From contig SVLS01000017.1 of NCBI GenBank assembly GCA_015067835.1, positions 3,031-44,856 of the forward strand: a DNA stretch of 41,826 nt. Reading direction: 5' to 3'. Position numbers and translations under genes: made by a program. Below the pieces are notes generated by a model. It searched no databases. It saw only the letters and a program-made list of their open reading frames with translations, and was not told the DNA's origin. This stretch comes from Oscillospiraceae bacterium. Its GTDB lineage: Bacteria; Bacillota; Clostridia; Oscillospirales; Oscillospiraceae. Below are positions 8,314 to 16,610 of this stretch, piece after piece. The stretch's first letter is position 1; every line of letters begins with the position of its first letter.

Positions 8314-9213
8314 ATGGCAATGAAGTTGGACAATAAATTGGTGGTTGGCATCTCCTCCCGGGCGCTGTTTGATTTGGAATATGAAAACAGCATTTACGAG
8401 GAGCAAGGATTGCAGGCTTATCTGGAATACCAACGCAACCACGAACAGGATATTTTGAAGCCGGGAACAGCCTTTCCGCTGATTCGGGCTTTGCACAAGC
8501 TGAATGATGGAGACGAGCAGATTGTCGAAATCATCATTATGTCGAAAAACAGCGCGGATACCAGCTTGCGTATTTTTAACTCCATTCAGCACTATGGACT
8601 GGACATCAGCCGAGCGGCTCTGGTGGGAGGGAATAAGATTGCCCCCTATCTCAGCGCCTTTCATACAGGGCTGTTCCTGTCTGCCAATGAAGAGGATGTG
8701 CAGGAGGCAATTGACGCAGGTGTGGCGGCTGGTTTGATTTGCTCCCACAATGAGCTGGAGATTCAGCCGGATGAAGCCATTGACCAAATAAGGATTGCCT
8801 TTGACGGAGATGCGGTTCTCTTTTCCGACGAATCGGAAAAGATTTTCAAAGCCAAGGGCTTGGAAGCCTTTGAAGAGCACGAGCGCCTCAATGCCCGTAT
8901 GCCCTTGTCGGCAGGACCCTTCGCCAAGCTGCTGACAACCATTTCCCGGGTACAGAAAAAGTTCCCGACGGACAATATGCCCATCCGCACCGCTTTGGTA
9001 ACTGCCAGAAATGCGCCTGCTCACGAGCGGGTTATTCGTACCTTAATGGCGTGGGGCGTCCGTATTGACGAGGCCTTTTTTCTGGGCGGTGTTCAAAAGA
9101 GCGATTTTTTGAAAGCCTTTGGTGCCCATATCTTCTTTGACGACCAGGCTGTGCATACAGAGCCTGCATCCAAGCTGGTGCCCTCTGCACGTGTGCCCTA
9201 TAAAACGGAATAA
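8314..9213 (+). CDS. 5'-nucleotidase, cytosolic cN-I-type family
   Basis: The 299-residue product matches the bacterial 5'-nucleotidase family related to cytosolic 5'-nucleotidase I. It has the N-terminal 'lVVGISSRALFDLEYENSIY' strand with the nucleophile-region Asp, a central ISRAALVGG block, and the C-terminal VRIDEAFFLGGVQKSDFLKAF and IFFDDQ stretches that carry further acidic residues. Members dephosphorylate nucleoside monophosphates in the cytoplasm. The gene follows the DUF523 gene by 6 bp, with its ribosome binding site overlapping that gene's end, and is followed by a good terminator. A nucleotide-salvage role is inferred from the family only. Confidence 0.85.
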   Translation: MAMKLDNKLVVGISSRALFDLEYENSIYEEQGLQAYLEYQRNHEQDILKPGTAFPLIRALHKLNDGDEQIVEIIIMSKNSADTSLRIFNSIQHYGLDISRAALVGGNKIAPYLSAFHTGLFLSANEEDVQEAIDAGVAAGLICSHNELEIQPDEAIDQIRIAFDGDAVLFSDESEKIFKAKGLEAFEEHERLNARMPLSAGPFAKLLTTISRVQKKFPTDNMPIRTALVTARNAPAHERVIRTLMAWGVRIDEAFFLGGVQKSDFLKAFGAHIFFDDQAVHTEPASKLVPSARVPYKTE

Positions 9214-9218
9214 AAAGC

Positions 9219-9248
9219 AAGTGCCTGCCGTTTGGCAGGCACTTTTTA
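9219..9248 (+). terminator. Terminator of the DUF523/nucleotidase operon
   Basis: A perfect 11-bp stem (AAGTGCCTGCC with GGCAGGCACTT) and a GTTT loop are followed by TTTT, 5 bp after the stop codon. Confidence 0.9.
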
Positions 9249-9251
9249 AGA

Positions 9252-9719
9252 ACAAAAAGAAATGACCCTCGACTGCACATCCTTCTGATTACAGCAGCCA
9301 AGGGTCATTTCTGTTCATTCTTAGTATCTAACATCATTGGTTAACCTCTCTTTCTGCAGATTTGATGCTCCCTTCACCGTTTTCGAAATACCTTCCAATC
9401 CACATCTACTACCCAGTTCTCTAAGCGAGAAGAACTTTTGTGTTGGAACATTTCCCTTGTATAAGAAGGTGCATCAGCTCGGCGTTCTTACAGATTCTTT
9501 TCAATGCATCCGTAACAGTTCTCGAATTCTTTACGAGAGTGAGTCTTACAATCTATATCCTTATTTAGTTCAAAATTGCTTTTTTAACTGTTTATGGAAT
9601 TCGTTGTTACGTACCTTACTTCGCATTTGCGATCTTCATTGCTGAAATGAACTGTTTTCAGTTGCATCCCAAAAATCTGTTGCCGAAGGGGCTTTCTTAC
9701 CTGTACATTGGTATCACCC
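9252..9719 (-). ncRNA. Candidate structured noncoding RNA, about 470 nt
   Basis: No reading frame here has a ribosome binding site, typical composition or recognisable protein. Yet on the minus strand a promoter (TTTACT-17-TATAGT, 9726-9754) and an unusually long terminator hairpin (9253-9312) define one transcript. Inside it are several short hairpins, for example AACTG/CAGTT near 9653, CTCG/CGAG near 9520-9536 and AGTTCT/AGAACT near 9417-9440. I looked for tmRNA, RNase P, SRP and 6S hallmarks and saw none. It could belong to a known large RNA class whose consensus I cannot recall, or be the remnant of a decayed gene. The boundaries are predicted from promoter and terminator only. Confidence 0.45.
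9253..9312 (-). terminator. Long terminator hairpin ending the candidate ncRNA
   Basis: Arms 9258-9276 and 9294-9312 form a continuous 19-bp stem with two G-U pairs and a 17-nt loop. The U-run lies at 9254-9258 on the minus strand. It faces the plus-strand terminator at 9219-9248. Confidence 0.8.
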
Positions 9720-9725
9720 TTTCTG

Positions 9726-9754
9726 ACTATAAAATAACACAAATTTGGAGTAAA
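9726..9754 (-). promoter_or_regulatory. Promoter of the candidate ncRNA
   Basis: TTTACT and TATAGT are separated by 17 bp on the minus strand, with no coding sequence starting downstream. Confidence 0.5.
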
Positions 9755-9834
9755 TACAAGATGGAATGATTCATAAATATAGCGGCTTCCATTCGTATAA
9801 AACATAGAAAATAACTGTGGTTTTGCAATTCCTG

Positions 9835-9863
9835 TTGACAATTCTTGGCACGCTATGTTATAT
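9835..9863 (+). promoter_or_regulatory. Promoter of the YgjV-like gene
   Basis: A perfect TTGACA lies 17-18 bp before TTATAT/TATATT. The predicted start of transcription near 9870 excludes the long reading frame start at 9845 and helps to fix the gene start further in. Confidence 0.7.
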
Positions 9864-9922
9864 TAAATATGTTAGGGCTTTGGAAGGCGATTCCACAGCC
9901 TGATTCTTGTATTTTGGAGGAG

Positions 9923-10498
9923 ATGGCTGTGGATAAATTTTTAATGGCGCTTCCGACAATCATCCTGATTGCTGCAACGGTGGAGGGGCTGGTTGAACCC
10001 TTTTTTAAAAAAATGACCACAGTTTTGATTTTTAACCTTTTGGGGAATGCCCTGGTGGGCATTAACTATTTTGTCCCGTATTTGGTGGGATTAAAGGAGG
10101 AGGTTACCGGCATTAGCGGCGCCATTACCTGCGGCATTGCGATTTTGTGCCTGTGTGTCAATTATTGCTTCACCTCTCGAAACAAGAAAATTCCTTTGTG
10201 GGTAATCGCGATTCACGCGGTTGTCTTCCTGGGCGCCAATTTGGTAACCTTTGCAAATTGGTATGATATTTTTGCAATGGTAGCGGCGCTGTTGTTTGTG
10301 CTGAGCATTGCGCAGGATTCCACCAAGTATTACAGACTGCTGTACATTTCCAACTCTCTGGTGTGGATTATCTATGACGTCCTGGCAGGCGCTTGGGAGA
10401 ACCTGGCAACCCACTCGGTCTTGTTTGTGGCAATTTTTATTTCCATCCTGATTCGGGACGGGAAAAAGGCGAAGAAAGAAAAGGAGCAAGCACTTTAA
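9923..10498 (+). CDS. YgjV-family inner membrane protein
   Basis: The product of about 190 residues has six to seven hydrophobic helices and the features of the YgjV (Imp-YgjV) family. These include a conserved-looking NLLGNALVGINYF segment and a C-terminal repeat of the type YISNSLVWIIYDVLAGAW. The function of the family is unknown; it resembles small two-repeat transporters. GGAGG lies at 9916-9920, only 2 nt before the ATG at 9923 but 8 nt before a GTG at 9929, so the GTG may be the true start. The gene has its own promoter and ends inside a terminator hairpin. Confidence 0.75.
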   Translation: MAVDKFLMALPTIILIAATVEGLVEPFFKKMTTVLIFNLLGNALVGINYFVPYLVGLKEEVTGISGAITCGIAILCLCVNYCFTSRNKKIPLWVIAIHAVVFLGANLVTFANWYDIFAMVAALLFVLSIAQDSTKYYRLLYISNSLVWIIYDVLAGAWENLATHSVLFVAIFISILIRDGKKAKKEKEQAL

Positions 10499-10513
10499 GT
10501 GCTTGCTTTTTTA
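10486..10513 (+). terminator. Terminator overlapping the stop codon of the YgjV-like gene
   Basis: GCAAGCACTT and AAGTGCTTGC are separated by one base, with the stop codon in the loop, followed by a run of T. Confidence 0.85.
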
Positions 10514-10529
10514 TTTTGCATGTTTATCA

Positions 10530-10635
10530 GGGACTCTCCCACGGCCTAAAAATATGCCACTGGCATATTTTCTTAACGGCCTTTCAAGTCCGTCCATCCC
10601 TTACATACCAAAAGGAACACCACCCGTATGGGTGG
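10530..10635. repeat. 106-bp intergenic repeat, copy 1
   Basis: This segment is nearly identical to 10697-10802, differing at a few positions. It starts with GGGACTCTCCCACGG, contains the palindrome AAATATGCC-ACT-GGCATATTT and ends in ACCACCCGTATGGGTGG. Short reading frames through it are not convincing as genes. The right side of its last palindrome is lost, unlike in copy 2. Confidence 0.85.
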
Positions 10636-10696
10636 AATTTCGTTATATCGGTCTCAATTTTCATCCACATTCCTGCGGAATGCGTCTGGAAATTGA

Positions 10697-10802
10697 GGGA
10701 CTCTCCCACGGCCTAAAAATATGCCACTGGCATATTTTCTTAACGGCCTTTCGAGTCCATCCATCCCTTACATACCAAAAGGAACACCACCCATACGGGT
10801 GG
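10697..10802. repeat. 106-bp intergenic repeat, copy 2, joined to the tRNA-Leu 3' end
   Basis: This is the second copy of the repeat at 10530, in direct orientation 61 bp after the first. Its terminal palindrome continues into a perfect 18-bp hairpin at 10775-10814 that reaches the CCA end of the tRNA-Leu gene. The spacer between copies contains a further inverted repeat (CTCAATTT near 10653, AAATTGAG near 10690). Confidence 0.85.
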
Positions 10803-10814
10803 TGTTCCTTTTGG
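10775..10814 (-). terminator. Hairpin abutting tRNA-Leu, probable terminator
   Basis: An 18-bp perfect stem (10775-10792 with 10797-10814) and a 4-nt loop start at the CCA end of the tRNA on the minus strand. The T residues lie inside the stem (CCTTTTGG), so it is not a textbook terminator. Confidence 0.55.
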
Positions 10815-10894
10815 TGCGAGAGATGGGACTCGAACCCACACGGCGTAACCACACGCACCTCAAACGTGCTTGTCTACCATTCCAACACTCTCGC
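10812..10894 (-). tRNA. tRNA-Leu (anticodon GAG)
   Basis: The minus strand gives an acceptor stem GCGAGAG/CTCTCGC, a D-arm with GGTAGAC, an anticodon arm CACGT-TTGAGGT-GCGTG, a long variable arm typical of tRNA-Leu, the T-arm with GGTTCGAGTCC, and an encoded CCA (10812-10814). Anticodon GAG reads CUC and CUU. Confidence 0.93.
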
Positions 10895-10959
10895 AAGTGC
10901 CTATGTATTATAACCGCCATCCTATTTTTTGTCAATAGTTTTTTGCTCAATATCTTGGA

Positions 10960-10986
10960 AAGCCGGATGCAAAAAGCATCCGGCTT
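10960..10986 (-). terminator. Terminator of the aryl-acid operon
   Basis: AAGCCGGATGC and GCATCCGGCTT form an 11-bp perfect stem with a 5-nt loop, 9 bp after the stop of the ACT protein gene. The U-run is short. Confidence 0.75.
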
Positions 10987-10994
10987 ACGCTGTA

Positions 10995-11426
10995 TTATTT
11001 AAGATCCAGATCCTCGTTGGAAACCACCTTGATGCCGGTGCCTTCCAACGCCCTTGTGAAGGCAGCTTCGTCAGAGATTCGCAGAACCATATAGGCGGTA
11101 TCATTGCGGTGGGTGAAGAGGGAGTACATATACTCCACATCCACGTGATTCTTTGCCAAAATCGCAAGCAGCTCTGCAAGACCTGCCGGACGGTCAGGAA
11201 CTTCCACAGCCCAGACGGGCGTCATAGACAGGATAGTTCCGTGCTGCAGAAGAATGGAGCTTGCCTTTTGCACATCGTCAACGATCATACGAGCCAGACC
11301 GTAGTCTGCCGTTTCTGCGATGGAGATGGCGCGGATATCCACATGCTCAGCTGCCAAAAGCTGCGTCAGCTCTGCCAACTGGCCGGTGCGATTTTCAAGA
11401 AATACAGAAATTTGATGAATGCTCAT
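10995..11426 (-). CDS. Tandem ACT-domain protein
   Basis: The 143-residue protein consists of two ACT domains, residues about 3-68 (ISVFLENRTGQLAELTQLLAA) and 70-140 (VEVPDRPAGLAELLAILAKN). ACT pairs bind amino acids and act as allosteric sensors. Stand-alone double-ACT proteins occur beside phenylacetate-CoA ligase and indolepyruvate oxidoreductase genes in many anaerobes and archaea. It is the last gene of the operon, 11 bp after the CoA ligase gene, with the ribosome binding site TAAGGAGG in the gap. I infer that it senses an aromatic amino acid and modulates the ligase or oxidoreductase; the sequence does not show the ligand. Confidence 0.88.
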   Translation of the reverse strand: MSIHQISVFLENRTGQLAELTQLLAAEHVDIRAISIAETADYGLARMIVDDVQKASSILLQHGTILSMTPVWAVEVPDRPAGLAELLAILAKNHVDVEYMYSLFTHRNDTAYMVLRISDEAAFTRALEGTGIKVVSNEDLDLK

Positions 11427-11437
11427 GCCTTACCTCC

Positions 11438-12736
11438 TTAGATCTTACGATTGTCGATAATACGGACGGCTTTGCCCTCACTTCTTGCGATGGACTTGGG
11501 AGCTACCAGCTTGACCTTGGCCATAATGCCAAGCATTGCTTTCAGTGCAGCGACCAGGTCTTTTTCCTGCTTGGTGATGTCTGCAAGGGAATCAGAGAAC
11601 ATCTCAGGAGCCATTTCCACCATAATTTCCAGCGTGTCGGAGTGATTCACGCGATCCACGATAATCTGATAGTTGGCGGGATATCCCTGCTGCATCAAAA
11701 CAGTCTCAATTTGAGAGGGGAACACATTCACACCACGGATGATCAGCATATCATCGCTGCGGCCCATAGGCTTGGACATCTTCACGTGGGTACGACCGCA
11801 GGAGCACTTCTTGCGGCTCAGCACACAAATATCCTTGGTACGGTAGCGTAGCAGGGGGAAGGCTTCCTTGGTGATGGCGGTGAATACCAATTCGCCCTTA
11901 GAGCCTTCGGGAAGCACATCACCGGTATCAGGATCAATGATTTCGGCAATGAAATGGTCCTCGTTGATGTGCATACCGGTTTGCTCAGAGCATTCAAAAG
12001 CAACGCCCGGACCGGAGGTTTCTGTCAGGCCGTAGATGTCATAAGCCTTGATACCCAGCTTATTCTCAATGTCATGGCGCATATCCTCGGACCAAGCTTC
12101 TGCGCCAAAAATACCTGCCTTCAGCTTGATTTGGCTGCGTAAACCCTGTTCTTCAATGCTTTCTGCCAGATATGCGGCATAGGAAGGGGTACAGCACAGG
12201 ATGGTGCTTCCCAAATCACACATAAACTGAAGCTGCCGCTCAGTATTGCCGGAGGACATTGGAAGCGTCAGACAGCCTACTTTATGAGAACCACCGTGCA
12301 GACCGGCTCCGCCGGTAAAAAGGCCATAGCCGTAAGCTACGTGCACAACATCTTCCTTGGTGCCGCCGGCGGCAACAATGGCACGGGCGCAGCAGTCTTC
12401 CCACAGGTCAACATCATGCTGCGTATAAAATGCCATTACACGCTTTCCGGTGGTGCCGGAGGTGGAATGAATCCGCACACATTCTGAAAGGGGCTTGCCC
12501 ACCAAACCGGAAGGATAAGCTTCACGCAGGTCATCCTTGGTGAGGAAGGGCAGCTTGTGCAGGTCATCAATGCTCTGAATATCTTCAGGTGTAACGCCCT
12601 TTTCTTCCATTTTCTTGCGGTAGTAGGGGACATTATCCCACACATGGCGCACCTGCTTTAACAGGCGCTCATTCTGCCATGCAACAATTTGCTCCCGGGA
12701 TGCAGTTTCAATCTCGGGCTGATAATAATTAGCCAT
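11438..12736 (-). CDS. paaK: Phenylacetate-CoA ligase (AMP-forming)
   Basis: The start at 12736 is chosen because TAAGGAGG lies 8 nt upstream; a start at 12757 would lie inside iorB. The 432-residue protein is of PaaK length and has the adenylate-forming motif STSGTTGKR at residues 91-99. It also has the GIFGAEAWSEDMR and DIYGLTETSGPGVAFEC blocks and the C-terminal PMGRSDDMLIIRGVNVFPSQIE typical of the family. PaaK enzymes convert phenylacetate and related aryl acetates to CoA thioesters. In indolepyruvate oxidoreductase operons the ligase can either make ATP from aryl-CoA during aromatic amino acid breakdown or activate the acids for the reverse reaction. It is translated from the same unit as iorA and iorB. 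Confidence 0.88.
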   Translation of the reverse strand: MANYYQPEIETASREQIVAWQNERLLKQVRHVWDNVPYYRKKMEEKGVTPEDIQSIDDLHKLPFLTKDDLREAYPSGLVGKPLSECVRIHSTSGTTGKRVMAFYTQHDVDLWEDCCARAIVAAGGTKEDVVHVAYGYGLFTGGAGLHGGSHKVGCLTLPMSSGNTERQLQFMCDLGSTILCCTPSYAAYLAESIEEQGLRSQIKLKAGIFGAEAWSEDMRHDIENKLGIKAYDIYGLTETSGPGVAFECSEQTGMHINEDHFIAEIIDPDTGDVLPEGSKGELVFTAITKEAFPLLRYRTKDICVLSRKKCSCGRTHVKMSKPMGRSDDMLIIRGVNVFPSQIETVLMQQGYPANYQIIVDRVNHSDTLEIMVEMAPEMFSDSLADITKQEKDLVAALKAMLGIMAKVKLVAPKSIARSEGKAVRIIDNRKI

Positions 12737-12749
12737 ATCCCGATCCTCC

Positions 12750-13322
12750 TTAGGCATCTCTTCCTAATTGGAAAGCTTTTTTGTTCAGTTCAAGGAACTT
12801 TGCAGGAACACTTTGTGCGATGGCTTCCAGCCACTCGTCCAAAGTAAAATCGAAATTCTTGGATAAGTGACCCATCAGGACGATATTTACTGCCTTGGCA
12901 GAGCCTGCCTGCTCGGCAAGGGTGAGGGCGTCAAAGGCGTCCACATCCAGATTGGCGGCTTGCATCTTCTGAATCAAATCCTGAGGATATTCTGCCGCGC
13001 CGATGATGACAGGCATAGGGTTAATCTGCTGGATGTTAGTAATGATTTTGCCGTTGGGCTTCAGATATTCCGTCCAACGGGCAGCTTCCAACAGCTCAAA
13101 GGAGACAATGAAATCTGCCTCGCCTTTGTCGATAATGGGGGAGTAGACCTTATCGCCAAAACGAACATAGGTGACAACGCTGCCGCCACGCTGGCTCATA
13201 CCGTGAACCTCGGATACCTTGATGTCATAGCCGCGGCTGAGCAGGAGTCTGCCCAGCAATTTGGAGGCCAAAAGACTGCCCTGACCGCCAACGCCTACAA
13301 TCATAATATTTTTCGTTTCCAT
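12750..13322 (-). CDS. iorB: Indolepyruvate:ferredoxin oxidoreductase, beta/gamma-type subunit
   Basis: The 190-residue product matches IorB: an N-terminal nucleotide-fold glycine motif GVGGQGSLLASKLLG (from residue 10), SEVHGMSQRGGSVVTYVRFG, and a helical C-terminus. It forms the small subunit of the ferredoxin-dependent enzyme that interconverts aryl pyruvates and aryl-acetyl-CoA. It lies 2 bp after iorA, with the ribosome binding site in the end of that gene. The length and motif order are normal for the family. Confidence 0.92.
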   Translation of the reverse strand: METKNIMIVGVGGQGSLLASKLLGRLLLSRGYDIKVSEVHGMSQRGGSVVTYVRFGDKVYSPIIDKGEADFIVSFELLEAARWTEYLKPNGKIITNIQQINPMPVIIGAAEYPQDLIQKMQAANLDVDAFDALTLAEQAGSAKAVNIVLMGHLSKNFDFTLDEWLEAIAQSVPAKFLELNKKAFQLGRDA

Positions 13323-13324
13323 CC

Positions 13325-15055
13325 TTACACCTCCGTCAATGCACCAAATTTACAAAGCTGCTCGCAAACACCGCAGCCGACACATTGGGTGCTATCCACT
13401 TTTGCCTTGCCGTCAATGATACTGATGGCAGGACAGCCAATTTTCATACAGGACTTACAGCCAACGCACTTTTCGGTATCTACCTGCAAAGGCGCTTTGT
13501 GCTTCACATATTTCAGCAAAGCACAGGGACGGCGGGAAATGATAACGGAAGGCTCGTTTGCGGCCAGCTCTTCCTTGATAACAGCATCACATTGTGCCAA
13601 ATCATAGGGATCAACTACCTGAACACGGCGAATGCCCACGGCGTGGCAAAGGGTTTCCAAATCGATTTTGGCGCAGGGGTCACCCTTGAGATTAAAGCCG
13701 GTGGTGGGATTCTGCTGATGACCGGTCATACCGGTGATGGAGTTGTCCACGATAATGACGGTGGAATTGGACTCATTATAGGCCATATTCACCAGACCGG
13801 TGATGCCGGAGTGCATAAAGGTGGAATCACCAATGACGGCAACGGTCTTGTTGTCAGAAGCACCGTTTTGGGACTTGTTAAAGCCGTGCGTACCGGAAAC
13901 GGAGGCGCCCATACAAATAACGGTATCTACTGCCTGTAGAGGCGCAACAGCGCCCAATGTATAGCAGCCGATGTCGCCAATAACCGTCAGCTTATTCTTT
14001 TTCAGCGTATAGAACAAGCCTCTGTGGGGACAGCCGGCGCACATCACAGGAGGACGGGCGGGAATCTGGGCATCCAGCGCAGTGCCGGAGGATTTGATAA
14101 CTTCCATTGCATCTGCGATTTTGTTTTGACTCAATTCGTCGATACAGGAGAACAGATTCTTGCCCTCACAGGCAAGTCCCAGATTTCTACAGTGAGCTTC
14201 GATAAAGCTGTCCAACTCTTCAACCACCACCAGCTTTTCGACGGAAGCGGCGAAGCTGCGGATTTTCTCCTCCGGCATCGGCCAAATCATACCCAGCTTC
14301 AGCACAGGATATTGATTACCAAAGACCTCTTTCACATACTGATAGGAGGTGGAGGAGGTGATGAAGCCGATGGCATTGCAGGAGCCTGCTTCGATACGGT
14401 TGATGTCAGCAGTCTCTGCATATTGCACCAAGGCACGGGTTCTTTCCTCCACAACGGGGTGGCGGCGCTTGGCATTTCCGGGCATCATCACATATTTTGG
14501 AATGTCCTTTTGATATTCCTTGGTGACTTCCATACGTTCACCCAGCTCCACAACGCTTTGAGAGTGGGAAACACGGGTGCACATTTTCAGCAGAACCGGG
14601 GTATCAAACTGCTCGGACAGTTCATAAGCAAGCTTAGTAAAGGCAAGGGCTTCAGCGGAGTCGGACGGCTCCAGCATCGGGATTTTAGAAGCCCGGGCAT
14701 AGTGCCGGGAATCCTGCTCGTTCTGAGATGAGTGCATACCCGCATCATCTGCAACACCGATGACCATACCGGCATTGACACCGGTGTAGGAAATGGTAAA
14801 AAGTGGGTCAGCCGCAACATTCAAGCCAACATGCTTCATACCGCAGAAGCTGCGCCGGCCGGCAACGGATGCGCCAAAAGCGGATTCCATCGCAACCTTT
14901 TCGTTGGGCGCCCATTCTGCGTATACTTCCGGATACTTTGCGATTGCTTCCGTGATTTCTGTGCTCGGCGTGCCGGGATAGCTGGACACGAACTGACAGC
15001 CGCCTTCATAAAGTCCACGGGCAACCGCTTCATTGCCTAAAATCAACTGTTTCAT
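13325..15055 (-). CDS. iorA: Indolepyruvate:ferredoxin oxidoreductase, alpha subunit
   Basis: The 576-residue protein has the full IorA layout. An N-terminal pyrimidine-type domain (GNEAVARGLYEGGCQFVSSYPGTPS region) is followed by a thiamine-diphosphate domain with GDIGCYTLG and GDSTFMHSGITGLVN...IIVDNS. The C-terminal ferredoxin domain has two cluster motifs, Cys530/533/536/541 and Cys558/561/564/568. IOR oxidatively decarboxylates indolepyruvate, phenylpyruvate and hydroxyphenylpyruvate with ferredoxin as acceptor, and in some archaea works in reverse to make aromatic amino acids. The start codon overlaps the stop of the symporter gene by 4 bp. Confidence 0.95.
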   Translation of the reverse strand: MKQLILGNEAVARGLYEGGCQFVSSYPGTPSTEITEAIAKYPEVYAEWAPNEKVAMESAFGASVAGRRSFCGMKHVGLNVAADPLFTISYTGVNAGMVIGVADDAGMHSSQNEQDSRHYARASKIPMLEPSDSAEALAFTKLAYELSEQFDTPVLLKMCTRVSHSQSVVELGERMEVTKEYQKDIPKYVMMPGNAKRRHPVVEERTRALVQYAETADINRIEAGSCNAIGFITSSTSYQYVKEVFGNQYPVLKLGMIWPMPEEKIRSFAASVEKLVVVEELDSFIEAHCRNLGLACEGKNLFSCIDELSQNKIADAMEVIKSSGTALDAQIPARPPVMCAGCPHRGLFYTLKKNKLTVIGDIGCYTLGAVAPLQAVDTVICMGASVSGTHGFNKSQNGASDNKTVAVIGDSTFMHSGITGLVNMAYNESNSTVIIVDNSITGMTGHQQNPTTGFNLKGDPCAKIDLETLCHAVGIRRVQVVDPYDLAQCDAVIKEELAANEPSVIISRRPCALLKYVKHKAPLQVDTEKCVGCKSCMKIGCPAISIIDGKAKVDSTQCVGCGVCEQLCKFGALTEV

Positions 15056-16578
15056 TTTTCTTCCTCCTTGGTTTTACGGTAGCAGGAAAATACCTGCTCA
15101 ACATGCTCTTTTTTCGGTGGCTTGGAAAGTAAACTCACAATCGGGACAATCACAAGTCCGGCGAGCATACAAAATGCACCGGCGTTGATGGGAGATTGCA
15201 GCAGGGGAGGGAAAATGGATTTAAAGAACATATTTGCCAGCATAAACAGGCAGGAAAATCCAAAGCAGACCCAGACGGAAAGGGAACTGACCCGTTTCCA
15301 GTACAAGCCGTAAAGGAACGGTGCCAGGAATGCACCGGCCAGCGCACCCCAACTGATGCCCATCAGCTGCGCAATAAAGGTAACATTTGATTTGTGTTGC
15401 ACAATGGCGATTACAACAGAAATGGCAATAAAGATGGCAATGAGAATGCGGATAATCAAAAGCTGCTTTTTTTCGTTGAGATCCTTGACCACCGTGCCTT
15501 TGATAAAGTCCAAGGTTAAGGTAGAACTGGAGGCCATAACCAAAGAGGAAAGTGTGGACATAGAAGCGGACAAAACAAGAACGATTACAACGCCAATCAA
15601 GAACGGCGAAAGATCTGACAACATAGTTGGGATGATGGAGTCATAGCCATTGGCAGCAAGGTCAATCTTGTCAGAGAAAAGGCGTCCAAAGCCGCCGAGG
15701 AAATAGCATCCGCCGGCAACCACAAGGGCAAAAACCGTGGAGATAATCATACCCTTTTTAATGGCTTTTTCACTTTTGATCGCATAGAATTTCTGTACCA
15801 TTTGAGGTAAGCCCCAAGTGCCCAGGCTGGTCAAAAGCACCACACCGAACAAACTCAGCGGCTCCGGACCAAACAGGGAGGTAAAGGCACCGGGCTGGTC
15901 AGAAACAGCCGGGTCTGTTACCTGATGCAGGTTCTCCACAGCCTGTGACAAACCGCCCTGATTGTTCAAAACAGCAACAATCACAGCAACGATTCCCACC
16001 AGCATAATCAGACCTTGGATAAAGTCGTTAATTGCAGTTGCCATATAGCCGCCGACGATGACATACACCGCGGTCAGCACAGCCATTGCAATCACGCACA
16101 CGGAATAGTCAATATTAAATGCCATTCCAAACAGACGGCTCAAACCGTTGTACAAGGATGCTGTATAGGGGATAAGAAAAATGAAAATGATGACAGAGGC
16201 GGCCAGCTTCAGGTTCTTGTTGTCAAAACGACCTTCAAAAAACTGGGGCATTGTGGCGCTGTTTAAATGCTGTGTCATCACCCGGGTACGTCGCCCCAGA
16301 ATCGCCCAGGCCAGCAACGAGCCAATGATGGCGTTTCCGACACCGGCCCAGGTGGAGGCAATACCGTATTTCCAACCGAACTGACCGGCATAGCCTACAA
16401 AGACCACAGCGGAAAAATAGGAAGTTCCGTATGCAAAAGCAGTCAGCCAGGGGCCAACATTTCTGCCGCCTAATACAAAACCATCCACATTGGTGGAATG
16501 CTTGCGGCAGTATAAGCCAACGCCAATCATTGTGCCGAAGAAGATAGCAAGCATAATAATTTTAATTGCTAGATCCAT
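15052..16578 (-). CDS. Sodium:solute symporter (SSS family)
   Basis: The 508-residue protein has about 13 hydrophobic helices. It shows the SSS-family features VDGFVLGGRNVGPWLTAFAYGTSYFSA near the N-terminus, ITAVYVIVGGYMATAINDFIQG and VLSASMSTLSSLVMASSSTL. The family couples sodium to uptake of proline, pantothenate, acetate and similar solutes; phenylacetate permeases of this family are known in pseudomonads. Here the gene lies between an acyl-CoA synthetase gene (33 bp upstream) and iorA (4-bp overlap), so uptake of an aryl acid or another carboxylate is the likely role. The start follows AAAGGAG. Confidence 0.9.
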   Translation of the reverse strand: MDLAIKIIMLAIFFGTMIGVGLYCRKHSTNVDGFVLGGRNVGPWLTAFAYGTSYFSAVVFVGYAGQFGWKYGIASTWAGVGNAIIGSLLAWAILGRRTRVMTQHLNSATMPQFFEGRFDNKNLKLAASVIIFIFLIPYTASLYNGLSRLFGMAFNIDYSVCVIAMAVLTAVYVIVGGYMATAINDFIQGLIMLVGIVAVIVAVLNNQGGLSQAVENLHQVTDPAVSDQPGAFTSLFGPEPLSLFGVVLLTSLGTWGLPQMVQKFYAIKSEKAIKKGMIISTVFALVVAGGCYFLGGFGRLFSDKIDLAANGYDSIIPTMLSDLSPFLIGVVIVLVLSASMSTLSSLVMASSSTLTLDFIKGTVVKDLNEKKQLLIIRILIAIFIAISVVIAIVQHKSNVTFIAQLMGISWGALAGAFLAPFLYGLYWKRVSSLSVWVCFGFSCLFMLANMFFKSIFPPLLQSPINAGAFCMLAGLVIVPIVSLLSKPPKKEHVEQVFSCYRKTKEEEK

Positions 16579-16610
16579 AAAGACAAGCTCCTTTCAATGA
16601 AAACGGGGCA

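Noticed and set aside
9337..9645. Plus-strand frame of 102 codons in the gene-free interval
   Set aside because: No ribosome binding site or promoter, and a composition rich in Ser, Phe, Cys and Leu; it lies antisense to the candidate ncRNA.
9584..9841. Minus-strand frame of 85 codons in the same interval
   Set aside because: It begins upstream of the predicted transcript start, has no ribosome binding site and shows no family resemblance.
10530..10802. CRISPR array
   Set aside because: Only two copies of 106 bp with one 61-bp spacer and no cas genes nearby; this is an intergenic repeat.
10503..11002. Several overlapping frames with KEHHPYGW-like text
   Set aside because: They arise from the two copies of the palindromic repeat and the tRNA gene, not from coding sequence.
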